64,000 bases of DNA from Sedimentibacter sp. (GTDB lineage: Bacteria > Bacillota > Clostridia > Tissierellales > Sedimentibacteraceae), in the NCBI GenBank assembly GCA_018436705.1, contig JAHDLA010000018.1, positions 277,460 through 341,459 on the forward strand, written 5' to 3'. The notes below the pieces were generated by a model. It was not told the DNA's origin, did not search any database, and was given only the letters and a program-made list of their open reading frames with translations. Position numbers and translations under genes: made by a program. How positions within the stretch are numbered: position 1 is the stretch's first letter; each line of letters opens with the position of its first letter. This document shows, one piece after another, positions 54,426-62,891 of the stretch.

Positions 54426-55151
54426 ATGAAACTTACCACAATAGAAGGAATGAAATCCGAAGTTTTCGCACCAACGACACCTGCTCCTGTTTGGACACCG
54501 CTAAAAAAGCCGCTGAGTGAATGCAAAGTAGGGTTTGCTACTGCAGGCGGAATTCATATGAAAACTCAAAAACCTTTCAACACTGCCGGTGACAATACAT
54601 TTAGGGAAATACCTATAGACACACCGTCAAAAGAACTTATGGTTACTCACGGCGGGTTTGACAACAGCGATATAAACAAGGACGTTAATGCAATGCTTCC
54701 TATCGACAGACTTCACGAGCTTAAAAAAGAAGGATTTATCAAAGATCTCTCTCCAATACTGATAGGATTCATGGGCGGCGGCGGAAATGTCGAAAAATTC
54801 AGAAACGAAACAGGCCCTGCAATCGCAAAAAAATTTAAGGATGCAGGCGTTGACATAGTTCTTTTAACAGGCGGATGCGGTACCTGCCACCGCTCAGCAA
54901 CCATCGTCCAAAGAGCAATTGAATCAGTTGGTATATCAACCATAATAATAGCAGCACTTCCGCCTATAGCTAAGCAGCAGGGTGCTCCCCGTATAGCGGC
55001 GGCACATGTGCCCATCGGCTCCAATGCAGGCGAACCGAATAACATAGAAATGCAGACTTCCATACTGAAAGATTCTCTGAATCTTGTAGCAACCATGAAG
55101 GAATTCGGCGAAATGAAAATGCTTCCTTACGAATACAGACACAACGTATAA
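54426..55151 (+). CDS. prdB: D-proline reductase subunit PrdB, cysteine variant
   Basis: 241-aa subunit carrying the redox-active site. The motif is LTGGCGTCHRSA, with Cys151 (TGC) where known PrdB proteins have selenocysteine encoded by TGA, and Cys154 three residues later, as in the related GrdB motif U-G-T-C. Other family blocks are MVTHGGFDNSDINKDVN and PIGSNAGEPNN. AAAGGAGG lies before the ATG. No in-frame TGA is present anywhere in the gene, so this proline reductase does not require selenium in this subunit. The assignment of the Sec position rests on family knowledge. Confidence 0.92.
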   Translation: MKLTTIEGMKSEVFAPTTPAPVWTPLKKPLSECKVGFATAGGIHMKTQKPFNTAGDNTFREIPIDTPSKELMVTHGGFDNSDINKDVNAMLPIDRLHELKKEGFIKDLSPILIGFMGGGGNVEKFRNETGPAIAKKFKDAGVDIVLLTGGCGTCHRSATIVQRAIESVGISTIIIAALPPIAKQQGAPRIAAAHVPIGSNAGEPNNIEMQTSILKDSLNLVATMKEFGEMKMLPYEYRHNV

Positions 55152-55162
55152 TACAAAATTTT

Positions 55163-55210
55163 GGCGCAGAGCCGGTCGGATTTTCCGGCTGTGCTCCGCG
55201 CTTTATTTTT
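55163..55210 (+). terminator. GC-rich hairpin with T-run between prdB and prdE-D
   Basis: GGCGCAGAGCCGG and CCGGCTGTGCTCCGCGC form a strong, slightly imperfect stem with an 8-10 nt loop, followed by CTTTATTTTT. It probably ends or attenuates the prdC-prdA-prdB transcript before the fusion gene. Confidence 0.7.
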
Positions 55211-55262
55211 ATATGGGCATGCGTATTGAATATTGCGCATATAAGTCCCGGAAAGGTGAATT

Positions 55263-56516
55263 ATGGGAATAGGTCCGTCAAGCAAAGAAACAACTCTTCA
55301 TCATTTTAACGACCCGGTAACTGAAAGGCTTAGAAACGAACCCGGTATTGATTTTCCGGGCATAATTCTTCAGGGAACTCCGGAGGTATACGGAAACAAA
55401 AAATTTATTGCAGAAATGACCGGCTGCTGGTGTCAGGCAATGAGAGCTCACGGAGCAATAGTATCAATTGACAGCTGGGGCAACAGCCATGTAGACTTCA
55501 CTTCTGTAATAGAAGCGATAGGGAAAAAAGGAATTCCTGTTGTGGGAATAAGCTTTGTGGGAAATCAAGCATCCTTTGTAGTTACAAATCAATACATGGA
55601 TACAATCATAGATTTAAATAAAAACACCAGTGGAATTGAAACCTGCATTGTCGGGCAAAATACGACATCCTATGAAGACGCAATGAAGGCAGTTGAAATA
55701 CTTAAGCATAAAATCTTTAGAAAATATAATTTCCCTCCATGTAATTTTGATGAACCAATTTTACAAAGAAGACTAGTTCAGCGGTATTTTCAAATTGATG
55801 AGGTTCAATTTTCAACAAGCACGAAAATAGTAAATAACAAGCTTCTTATAAATAATGCAAAAATTCAAAACATTCTAAAAAAGTACCATGAAATAAGGAG
55901 CATGAAAATAAACATAATCAATCCAGGAGAGGACAGCATCTTTACAAATGCAAATCTAGATTTTTCTCCTGTTGCTGTAAAAGTTTCAGGATGCCTTGGA
56001 GAGGGAACGACACATGCGGCATCTGGGATAACTGTCATGTTAACCGGAGCTGAAGCAAAAGAATTCGGCGGCTTTCAGGCGTCAAACATAGGTTCTTCCG
56101 AAGGAATACTTAAGGATCATGTTGTGCGCAACAAAATCGGAACTCCCGATGACTCCGATATTATACTTCACTTTGATTTTATCTTCAATGAAGGCCATGC
56201 AAGGACAAGAGAAGGAATCGTTGCAGCACACATGGCGGCTGACGAGTTTATAGAGGATATCCGCAGCTGCCTCAAGTCACTTAGCGCAGATACTGCTTAC
56301 AAAAGCAAAGAATATTTTGACACACTCAAAATAAATTCACCTAGAATTGTCCTGGTTAAGCTTGTGTCCGGTCTCGGGTGCATGTATGAAACAGCACTAT
56401 TTCCACGCGAACCCGGAGGCTGCTTGAATTCCCGTTCAATTATGGATGTTTCAAACATGCCGCTGTTCATCACCCCAAGCCAGTACAAGGACGGCGTCGT
56501 GCATTCACTGTGCTGA
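55263..56516 (+). CDS. PrdE-PrdD fusion, a circularly permuted PrdA-like protein
   Basis: 417-aa protein. Residues 1-160 match the PrdA alpha part (MGIGPSSKETTLHHF, as PrdA IGPASKEDTRHYF; WGNSHVDFTSVIEAIGKKGI). Residues about 185-417 match the PrdA beta part (NIINPGEDSIFTN, GEGTTHAASGITVMLTGA, IVLVKLVSGLGCMYETALFP). The C-terminus DGVVHSLC ends on the cysteine equivalent to PrdA Cys401 (IHALTC). In other proline-reducing Clostridia these two parts are separate prdE and prdD genes. A fused order alpha-then-beta is a circular permutation of PrdA at its cleavage site. Since nothing follows the Cys, autocatalytic pyruvoyl formation is not possible. Its function is probably structural or accessory. 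Confidence 0.88.
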   Translation: MGIGPSSKETTLHHFNDPVTERLRNEPGIDFPGIILQGTPEVYGNKKFIAEMTGCWCQAMRAHGAIVSIDSWGNSHVDFTSVIEAIGKKGIPVVGISFVGNQASFVVTNQYMDTIIDLNKNTSGIETCIVGQNTTSYEDAMKAVEILKHKIFRKYNFPPCNFDEPILQRRLVQRYFQIDEVQFSTSTKIVNNKLLINNAKIQNILKKYHEIRSMKINIINPGEDSIFTNANLDFSPVAVKVSGCLGEGTTHAASGITVMLTGAEAKEFGGFQASNIGSSEGILKDHVVRNKIGTPDDSDIILHFDFIFNEGHARTREGIVAAHMAADEFIEDIRSCLKSLSADTAYKSKEYFDTLKINSPRIVLVKLVSGLGCMYETALFPREPGGCLNSRSIMDVSNMPLFITPSQYKDGVVHSLC

Positions 56517-56657
56517 GCAGCATGATTTATACTTTCCTTATTTAGATATTTCTGATATAATATTAACAAATATCGTTGCATCAATTTTACCTGAACATTA
56601 TAATGCGATAATGCGGCGGTTAGATCAGATTAATCTTATAAGGAAGGAGGAAATAAA

Positions 56658-58058
56658 TTGATAATCGAAAAAAGCATGTCCCTTAAAAGCACTCTGGAAC
56701 AGTTGGATTATGAACTGCTTGCCTCAATAATAGATTGCATATATGAAGCCGTATGCGTAATCGACGAAAAAGGAACCGTGGTTATTTGGAATAAAAGTGC
56801 GGAAAAGCTTTACAACATAGATTATAATAAAATCTATGGAAAAAATATCCGTGAATTTTTCCCTAATGCCATAGTCGATACTGTAAGACTGACAAGAACG
56901 ACTGCAGAAAATATTCAGCACTCTCCAAGAGAAAGCTCCCATATACTGGCAAGCTCCAAGCCCTTAGTTGTAAGGAATAAATTTATGGGAGCGGTATCCA
57001 CAGACAGAGACTTCAATGAAGTCAAAAAACTATATTACGATTTGGAAACCGCCAATAAGCGCCTGCTGTTTCTTGAAAATGAAGTTCGACGACTGGAAGG
57101 CTCCTTTGGAAATATTATAGGTACCGATCCCAATCTTATTAAAAAAATAGAAATTGCAAGGCAAATAGCTCCTATTGACACCAGTGTAATGATAATCGGA
57201 GAAAGCGGAACCGGCAAAGAGGTATTTGCCAGAGGAATACATGAGGCAAGCGGCAGAAAAGGACATTTCGTTCCCGTGAATTGCAGTGCAATTCCGAGCG
57301 AACTTTTTGAAAGTGAGTTTTTTGGTTACTCTCCGGGTGCTTTTACGGGAGCAAGCAGAAAAGGGAAAGCCGGAATTCTTGAACTGGCAAACGGCGGAAC
57401 AATCTTCCTGGATGAAATAGGAGATCTCCCTCTCAATATGCAGGCAAAGCTCTTAAGATTCCTGCAGGATAAGACACTCACGCGAGTAGGCGGAGAAAAA
57501 GCCGTTCAGTTAGATGTAAGAATAATTTCCGCAACTAACTTAAACCTGAAAGAGATGGTAAAAGAAAATAAATTCAGAGAAGATCTGTTTTACAGATTAA
57601 ATGTAATAGAGCTTTCTATTCCACCTCTAAGAGAAAGAAAAAATGACATTCCTTTGCTAATAGGCTTTTTTCTAAAGCTTTATTCAAAAAAACTTTGCAA
57701 AAAAATCAAGGGCGTGGAAAAAGAAGCCGCTGACATACTCAGAGAATATCCGTGGCCCGGTAATGTACGAGAGCTGATGAATGTAATTGAACAAATTGTA
57801 GCAATAAATACAGAGGGCTTCATAACAAAGGAACATCTGCCGGCATCTGTATTGGAAAAGCACGAAAACATCTCTGCAGTTTCCAAAAAATACCCTCTGG
57901 ACCTGACAGCAGCTGTTAAGAAATTAGAAACAGAAAATATAAAAAAGGCTCTTGTGGCAGCAAGCTATAACAAATCTAAAGCAGCAAAGCTTCTTAATAT
58001 ACCAAGAACAACTTTATATCATAAAATGGAAGAATATAAAATTGCAAATCAAAAATGA
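56658..58058 (+). CDS. prdR: Sigma-54-dependent transcriptional activator PrdR
   Basis: 466-aa activator. A PAS domain (residues about 20-130; IYEAVCVIDEKGTVVIWN) precedes a short coiled coil, the AAA+ domain with GESGTGKE (Walker A), the sigma-54 contact loop GAFTGA, GGTIFLDEIGDLP (Walker B) and REDLFYRLNV, and a Fis-type helix-turn-helix (SYNKSKAAKLLNIPRTTLYHKM). The start is a TTG, 7 bp after AAGGAGG. It follows the prd genes directly and is the expected proline-responsive activator of the sigma-54 promoter at 51050. Confidence 0.9.
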   Translation: MIIEKSMSLKSTLEQLDYELLASIIDCIYEAVCVIDEKGTVVIWNKSAEKLYNIDYNKIYGKNIREFFPNAIVDTVRLTRTTAENIQHSPRESSHILASSKPLVVRNKFMGAVSTDRDFNEVKKLYYDLETANKRLLFLENEVRRLEGSFGNIIGTDPNLIKKIEIARQIAPIDTSVMIIGESGTGKEVFARGIHEASGRKGHFVPVNCSAIPSELFESEFFGYSPGAFTGASRKGKAGILELANGGTIFLDEIGDLPLNMQAKLLRFLQDKTLTRVGGEKAVQLDVRIISATNLNLKEMVKENKFREDLFYRLNVIELSIPPLRERKNDIPLLIGFFLKLYSKKLCKKIKGVEKEAADILREYPWPGNVRELMNVIEQIVAINTEGFITKEHLPASVLEKHENISAVSKKYPLDLTAAVKKLETENIKKALVAASYNKSKAAKLLNIPRTTLYHKMEEYKIANQK

Positions 58059-58103
58059 GCCGCTGCAAAATGTAATCAGTTAGATTACAAAATAAAAGTC
58101 CAT

Positions 58104-58155
58104 AAAAAAACACTTCGAGCATTCAGACTCAATATTGCCCAGGAAGTGTTTTTTT
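58104..58155. terminator. Bidirectional terminator between prdR and the amidohydrolase gene
   Basis: AAAAAACACTTC and its complement GAAGTGTTTTTT flank a 26-nt loop. Both strands end in T-runs, as expected between convergent transcription units. Confidence 0.85.
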
Positions 58156-58168
58156 ATTTCTTTAAATT

Positions 58169-59593
58169 TTACAGTTTTCCTTCTGCCATAAACCTTGCAT
58201 TGGTACCGTTAATATCAAAAAATTCCTTAGCTGCCGCTTCACCGATTCTATTCGGATGTGCTTTAATTGCCTCAATATGTTCCATTTCTTCTACATGCTG
58301 AAGTTTTCGGTTTCTCATAATAATATCACCGTGAACAACAGAAGTATCAACTTCACACCCTCTTGCACTATATACTAAATTTGGCACAATATTTCTCATT
58401 GGATATGTGTAAACCGGCTGCATTGACGGATGATTCAAATTAACTGCAATAAAATCGGCTTCTTTTCCGATTTCCAATGATCCCACAATGTCACCCAAGC
58501 CAATAGCTCTCGCTCCTTCGATTGTCGCCATGCGAAGTGCTCTCCATGCGGGCATAACTTCCGGATTGCCATACTTAATTTTATTAAATAAGCATACATT
58601 CTTCATTTCATGAATAATGTTGTGACAGTTGTTTCCCGGTGCCTGATCAGATCCAAGAGCTACGTTTCCGCCGAAATTCTGGAATACTACACTGGGACAC
58701 ACAATTCCATCAATAATACCTATAGACGCAGGATTTACAATCATTGAAGCTCCGCTTTTAGCAATAATTTCAGTCTCTTTATCCGTACAATCAGTAAGAT
58801 GTACCGCGATAAGATTTTCATCTAAATATCCCATATCTGATAGAAATTGAGCAGGTCTTTTTCCGTATCTTTTTTCAATCTGGTAGGTCTCACGATCTCC
58901 CTGCTGCACATGCATATGGATTTTTGTTTTTCTTTCCTTTACAACCTTCTGAACTTTTAGCAACATTTCAGGGCTTACAAAATCTGCGCCCTGCGGCCCA
59001 AAGAGAATTTTTATTCTCCCGCCGGCCTTGTTGTTCCATTTATCAAACAATTCTATATTTCTTGCCAGGAACTCTTCTCCCTGTGTATCATCGAATTCAT
59101 AGAGTTCACCGGGCTTGTAGACTTTATACTTTGCAGCTCTGATGTTTTGAGTAATGTTTCCTCTTGCCCCAAGTTTCTCAATAAATGCACAAACATTATT
59201 CATGTTTGCTTCATAATCTCCTAAAGTTGTTGTTCCTGCCTTTACCGCTTCAATAATCGCAACTCTGCTTCCTGCATCACGCTCATCATCATTTACGGCA
59301 TTATCGAACGGCTGAAGCCCATACATCATCCAGTTAGTTGTGTCCTGTGCCAGACCCCTCATAACATTGCACGCTGTATGCATATGTCCATCGATCAATC
59401 CCGGGAGAATAACATGTTCTTCCAAATCGAGAACTTCATCAGCAGCATACTCTTCATTAACTTTGTTGATATCGATAAAATTACGGATTTTTCCACCATC
59501 AACAATCATTGCAGCTTCTTTTTTATATCCTACACCTTCACCTTCCATGGTATAGAAGTGAGGAGCCTTTACTATCATATCTACATGTTTCAT
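58169..59593 (-). CDS. Amidohydrolase, SsnA/TrzA/MtaD-type deaminase
   Basis: 474-aa amidohydrolase of the ATZ/TRZ group. Metal-binding residues are visible: PGLIDGHMHTACNVMRG (HxH, near residue 70), KIHMHVQQGDRE, VHLTDCTDKE and GSDQAPGNNC (Asp). The ending GLGDIVGSLEIGKEADFIAVN is typical. Members deaminate guanine, S-adenosylhomocysteine, triazines or related N-heterocycles. AGAGGT precedes the ATG. It follows the NhaC-like transporter gene by 40 bp with no terminator. The likely function is hydrolysis of a nitrogen compound brought in by that transporter, as an inference. Confidence 0.87.
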   Translation of the reverse strand: MKHVDMIVKAPHFYTMEGEGVGYKKEAAMIVDGGKIRNFIDINKVNEEYAADEVLDLEEHVILPGLIDGHMHTACNVMRGLAQDTTNWMMYGLQPFDNAVNDDERDAGSRVAIIEAVKAGTTTLGDYEANMNNVCAFIEKLGARGNITQNIRAAKYKVYKPGELYEFDDTQGEEFLARNIELFDKWNNKAGGRIKILFGPQGADFVSPEMLLKVQKVVKERKTKIHMHVQQGDRETYQIEKRYGKRPAQFLSDMGYLDENLIAVHLTDCTDKETEIIAKSGASMIVNPASIGIIDGIVCPSVVFQNFGGNVALGSDQAPGNNCHNIIHEMKNVCLFNKIKYGNPEVMPAWRALRMATIEGARAIGLGDIVGSLEIGKEADFIAVNLNHPSMQPVYTYPMRNIVPNLVYSARGCEVDTSVVHGDIIMRNRKLQHVEEMEHIEAIKAHPNRIGEAAAKEFFDINGTNARFMAEGKL

Positions 59594-59633
59594 TCTTTAC
59601 CTCTTTAATTTTTATAGTTATGTTTAATTTAAG

Positions 59634-61166
59634 CTAAGCAATCGCTTCCTTCTTGCTTGAAATTTTTGAAAAGATGAACAGCAAACAAGCCAAAACTACT
59701 GCTGTTACAGCTATACTCAAAACATATTGTCCTGTCAGTCCTCCAAATAAAAAACCGACTGCGGCAGAAGCTCCAACCGTTAGTCCATACGGCAGCTGAG
59801 TCTGTACGTGAACAATGTGATTACAAGATGCGCCGGTTGATGAAAGAACTGTAGTATCAGAGATTGGTGAACATTGATCTCCAAATAATCCGCCGCCGAT
59901 TACTGCTCCGACAATATAAGCATATGGCAGATTAAATGCAATTGCCATTGGAAATGCAATAGGCATCATAATTGACCATACACCCCATGACGATCCTGTT
60001 GCAAATGAAATTGCAGCTCCAAATACAAATACCATTACAGGTACCAGCCCCGGAGTCAGGTAGTTCTCAACGATTCCTGCCAGATAAACGCCAACTTCCA
60101 TCTGACTTGTGATACTTCCAACTGACCAAGCGCATACCAAAATAAAAGGAACTGAAATCAGCTGTGCCATTCCATCAACAAAATGGCTAAATGCTTTATC
60201 AGGCTTAAATAATTTTGTTGCTACGCCTACTGCACCTGCACCGATTCCTCCGCAGACAAAACCCATAGAAATTGCCAATGTGATATTACCATTTAAGAAT
60301 GCTCCTTTAAACCCGTTTTCACCAATATTTCCTGTCCAGAAAATAGTTGCGAAAAGCGAAACAAATAAGCAGATCATTGGAATAGCAAAATTCCACATAG
60401 AGGGTAAATATCCTTCCGGAAATTCTTCTTTTGTTTCCGGAACCAGCGGCTCAACACCGTCAGCAAGCAATTTGCCTTCTTTTCTTGCTCTCAACTCTTC
60501 CTTATGCATTGGCCCGATATTAAGTCCAAAAATTGCAACTATAAGAACTGTAATCATTGCAAAAAGTCCGTACATATTAAATGGAAGCATATGCAGCCAG
60601 ATTGACCATTCATTTCCATCAACATTACCTGCTGCGAGTTCGGCTGCAATCAATCCTACAATAAAAGGCCCATAACTTGAAATTGGTGAGAATGCAGCCA
60701 AATTACACCCCATCGAGTCTAGGATATATGCAAGCTTTGCTCTGGATACTTTTACTAAATCCGTAACCGGTCTCATAATTGTTCCAAGAATAAGGCAAGG
60801 TTCCGTGTATGAGAAAATAAATGCGGAAAGCGCAGTAACTATTTGACCTTTCTTTGCATTATTAATTTTCTTCGTAATCGCTTTAGCAAAGGCTTTTGCA
60901 GATCCAGTCACTCGCAGCATTGCAACCAATCCACCTGAAAGAGTTACAAGCAACAATAGTCCTGCATTCCACTCACTTGCAATGGAAGGGATGAAAAAGT
61001 CTCTAAATATAGCAGCAAATCCTACAATCGGATTCCAACCGTTCAGCATTGTAGCACCAACCCATACGGCTACAAATAGTGATAAGATTGTTTGTTTTGT
61101 TTTTAATGCCAAAGCCACCGCAACAATCGGCGGGATAAGGCATAAAACTCCAAATGTTGTATCCAT
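59634..61166 (-). CDS. NhaC family Na+/H+ antiporter-like transporter
   Basis: 510-aa integral membrane protein with about 12 hydrophobic segments. NhaC signatures include FSYTEPCLILGTIMRPVTD, SFATGSSWGVWSIMMP and GGGLFGDQCSPISDTTVLSS followed by TGASCNHIVHVQTQLPY. Several NhaC members carry amino acids or organic ions in exchange. It is the first gene of the operon, behind the sigma-54-type promoter at 61205, together with an amidohydrolase. Confidence 0.9.
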   Translation of the reverse strand: MDTTFGVLCLIPPIVAVALALKTKQTILSLFVAVWVGATMLNGWNPIVGFAAIFRDFFIPSIASEWNAGLLLLVTLSGGLVAMLRVTGSAKAFAKAITKKINNAKKGQIVTALSAFIFSYTEPCLILGTIMRPVTDLVKVSRAKLAYILDSMGCNLAAFSPISSYGPFIVGLIAAELAAGNVDGNEWSIWLHMLPFNMYGLFAMITVLIVAIFGLNIGPMHKEELRARKEGKLLADGVEPLVPETKEEFPEGYLPSMWNFAIPMICLFVSLFATIFWTGNIGENGFKGAFLNGNITLAISMGFVCGGIGAGAVGVATKLFKPDKAFSHFVDGMAQLISVPFILVCAWSVGSITSQMEVGVYLAGIVENYLTPGLVPVMVFVFGAAISFATGSSWGVWSIMMPIAFPMAIAFNLPYAYIVGAVIGGGLFGDQCSPISDTTVLSSTGASCNHIVHVQTQLPYGLTVGASAAVGFLFGGLTGQYVLSIAVTAVVLACLLFIFSKISSKKEAIA

Positions 61167-61204
61167 GATTATATCTCCTTTTTTTATTTTTCAGGTATAT
61201 AAAC

Positions 61205-61220
61205 AGCATAATTCGTGCCA
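61205..61220 (-). promoter_or_regulatory. Sigma-54-type promoter of the nhaC-amidohydrolase operon
   Basis: On the minus strand TGGCAC-GAATT-ATGCT. GG and GC have the correct -24/-12 spacing, with a single mismatch to TTGCW. It lies 39 bp before the NhaC ATG and just downstream of a sigma-54 activator gene. Confidence 0.7.
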
Positions 61221-61230
61221 ACATTAAAAT

Positions 61231-61271
61231 CCCGGTAATTTCAATGCTTTTCCATAACATCAATTACCGGG
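61231..61271 (-). promoter_or_regulatory. Perfect inverted repeat upstream of the nhaC promoter
   Basis: CCCGGTAATT (61231-61240) and AATTACCGGG (61262-61271) have 10-bp perfect arms and a 21-nt centre. It may be a terminator of the activator gene or an activator-binding site for the sigma-54 promoter. No long T-run follows, which weakens the terminator reading. Confidence 0.5.
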
Positions 61272-61292
61272 GTCAATTTTTTTTAACTTATA

Positions 61293-62693
61293 CTAGTCAA
61301 AATTCTTAGACTTTTTACTTTTTGTCTTCAATCCATATTTTAATATTTTATAACTCATCGACTGCTTTGAAATTTTTAGTTTTCTTGCTGCCTCTGTAAC
61401 ATTGCGAGTGGAATCCAAAGCCATAACCAATTGCCTTTTTTCATATTCCTCCAATTTTTCTAAAAGACTCAGATTGTCATCTATATCCATCAGTTCACTA
61501 TGTTCGTTATGAAAATGATTCAGCATATATGCAGGCAGTTCTTCTACGGAAATCATCTCTGAACCAATAATATTAAAAACGCCTTCAATAATATTTTTTA
61601 TTTCTCTTACATTTCCGGGCCATTTATAATTCATAAAAATCTTCATAGCTTCTTCAGAAATGCCCATGACGTTTTTATTCATTTTTACATTATTATCTCC
61701 AATAAAATAATTTACCAGAACAGGAATATCTGCAATTCTATCTCGCAGCGGAGGAATTTCTATAAAAACAGTGCTCAGTCTGTAGTAAAGATCCTCTCTC
61801 AATTTTTCTTCACGGATACATTTTCTCGGTTCCTGGTTAAGAGCACTGATGATTTTAACGTCAAAGGAAATGGACTCATTTCCTCCAATTCGCCTTACCC
61901 TTTTTTCTTCAATTGCTTTTAATATTTTTGCCTGCATTCCCATAGGCATAGAAATAATTTCATCTAAAAATAATGTACCACCATTGGCCAATTCAAAAAG
62001 CCCGGGTTTATCTTCCGCCCCTGTAAACGCTCCCTTTTCCGTTCCAAACAATATACTTTCCAACAACGTCTCCGGAATAGCTGCACAGTTTTGTGAAACA
62101 AAGCGTTTTGATGATTTGGTTCCAGCGGTATGTATGCTCTGTGCAATCATTTCTTTTCCCGTTCCTGTTTCGCCATAAATCATTACCGGAGAATCAGTAT
62201 TTGCAATCAATGGGATAATATTCTTAATTTCATTCATTTTCTTAGATGTTGTTACAATGCTATCGATATGATACAGAGAATCTTTTTCATTATTTATATT
62301 TGGCAGAACAATCTTTTTTCTCTCTATATTCACATGAATACTATCGTCGATACATCTGGAAAAATCAATAGCTCCAACAATTTTTCCACCTTGCTGAATA
62401 GGAATTGTACTGCAAATATTAGTTATTGTATCACCATGAGGTGAAGTTAAATGCTCCACATGATCATATATAGGCTTCCCAGTTTCCAATACTCGTATAA
62501 TAGTACTGTCTTCCTTTTTCATTTCCGGATGAATTTCCAATATAGTTTTCCCAATGATTTCATCTAACCGAAGATTATACACATCTGTTCTAAAATTCGC
62601 ATAATATTGAATGATACCTTTTTCATCTGTAATGATTATTCCATTAAAATAATTATAGATATTTAGCATTTTTTCGATATTAATATTACTCAT
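61293..62693 (-). CDS. Sigma-54-dependent transcriptional activator (PAS-AAA+-HTH)
   Basis: 466-aa activator with the same layout as PrdR. A PAS-type sensory domain covers residues 10-130 (YFNGIIITDEKGIIQYYANF). The AAA+ domain has GETGTGKEM, a degenerate sigma-54 loop GAFTGA, GGTLFLDEII and REDLYYRLSTV. The C-terminal Fis-like helix-turn-helix is VTEAARKLKISKQSMSYKIL. GGGGTGA precedes the ATG. It is located upstream of the nhaC-amidohydrolase operon, whose promoter is sigma-54-type, so it is the likely activator of that operon. Confidence 0.9.
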   Translation of the reverse strand: MSNINIEKMLNIYNYFNGIIITDEKGIIQYYANFRTDVYNLRLDEIIGKTILEIHPEMKKEDSTIIRVLETGKPIYDHVEHLTSPHGDTITNICSTIPIQQGGKIVGAIDFSRCIDDSIHVNIERKKIVLPNINNEKDSLYHIDSIVTTSKKMNEIKNIIPLIANTDSPVMIYGETGTGKEMIAQSIHTAGTKSSKRFVSQNCAAIPETLLESILFGTEKGAFTGAEDKPGLFELANGGTLFLDEIISMPMGMQAKILKAIEEKRVRRIGGNESISFDVKIISALNQEPRKCIREEKLREDLYYRLSTVFIEIPPLRDRIADIPVLVNYFIGDNNVKMNKNVMGISEEAMKIFMNYKWPGNVREIKNIIEGVFNIIGSEMISVEELPAYMLNHFHNEHSELMDIDDNLSLLEKLEEYEKRQLVMALDSTRNVTEAARKLKISKQSMSYKILKYGLKTKSKKSKNFD

Positions 62694-62891
62694 AGCTTCA
62701 CCCCGTTAATTTGCTAATCTATATTAGAAAAGTATATCACAATTGATATGAAGAGGCAAACATTTCGATTGTTGTATATTAACGCATTGCTTTATTATAT
62801 GTGCCAATTTCTCCATTTTAAGCTGGGAGCTTTCTATTATATTCAAATTTCAAACCAACATCATTATCGCGCCTGTATATTGTTCTTTTTA

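Noticed and set aside
56508..56534. Possible selenocysteine readthrough at the prdE-D stop (TGC TGA GCA GCA TGA)
   Set aside because: Only two sense codons would be added before the next stop, and the C-terminal Cys matches the natural PrdA cleavage position, so TGA is a normal stop.
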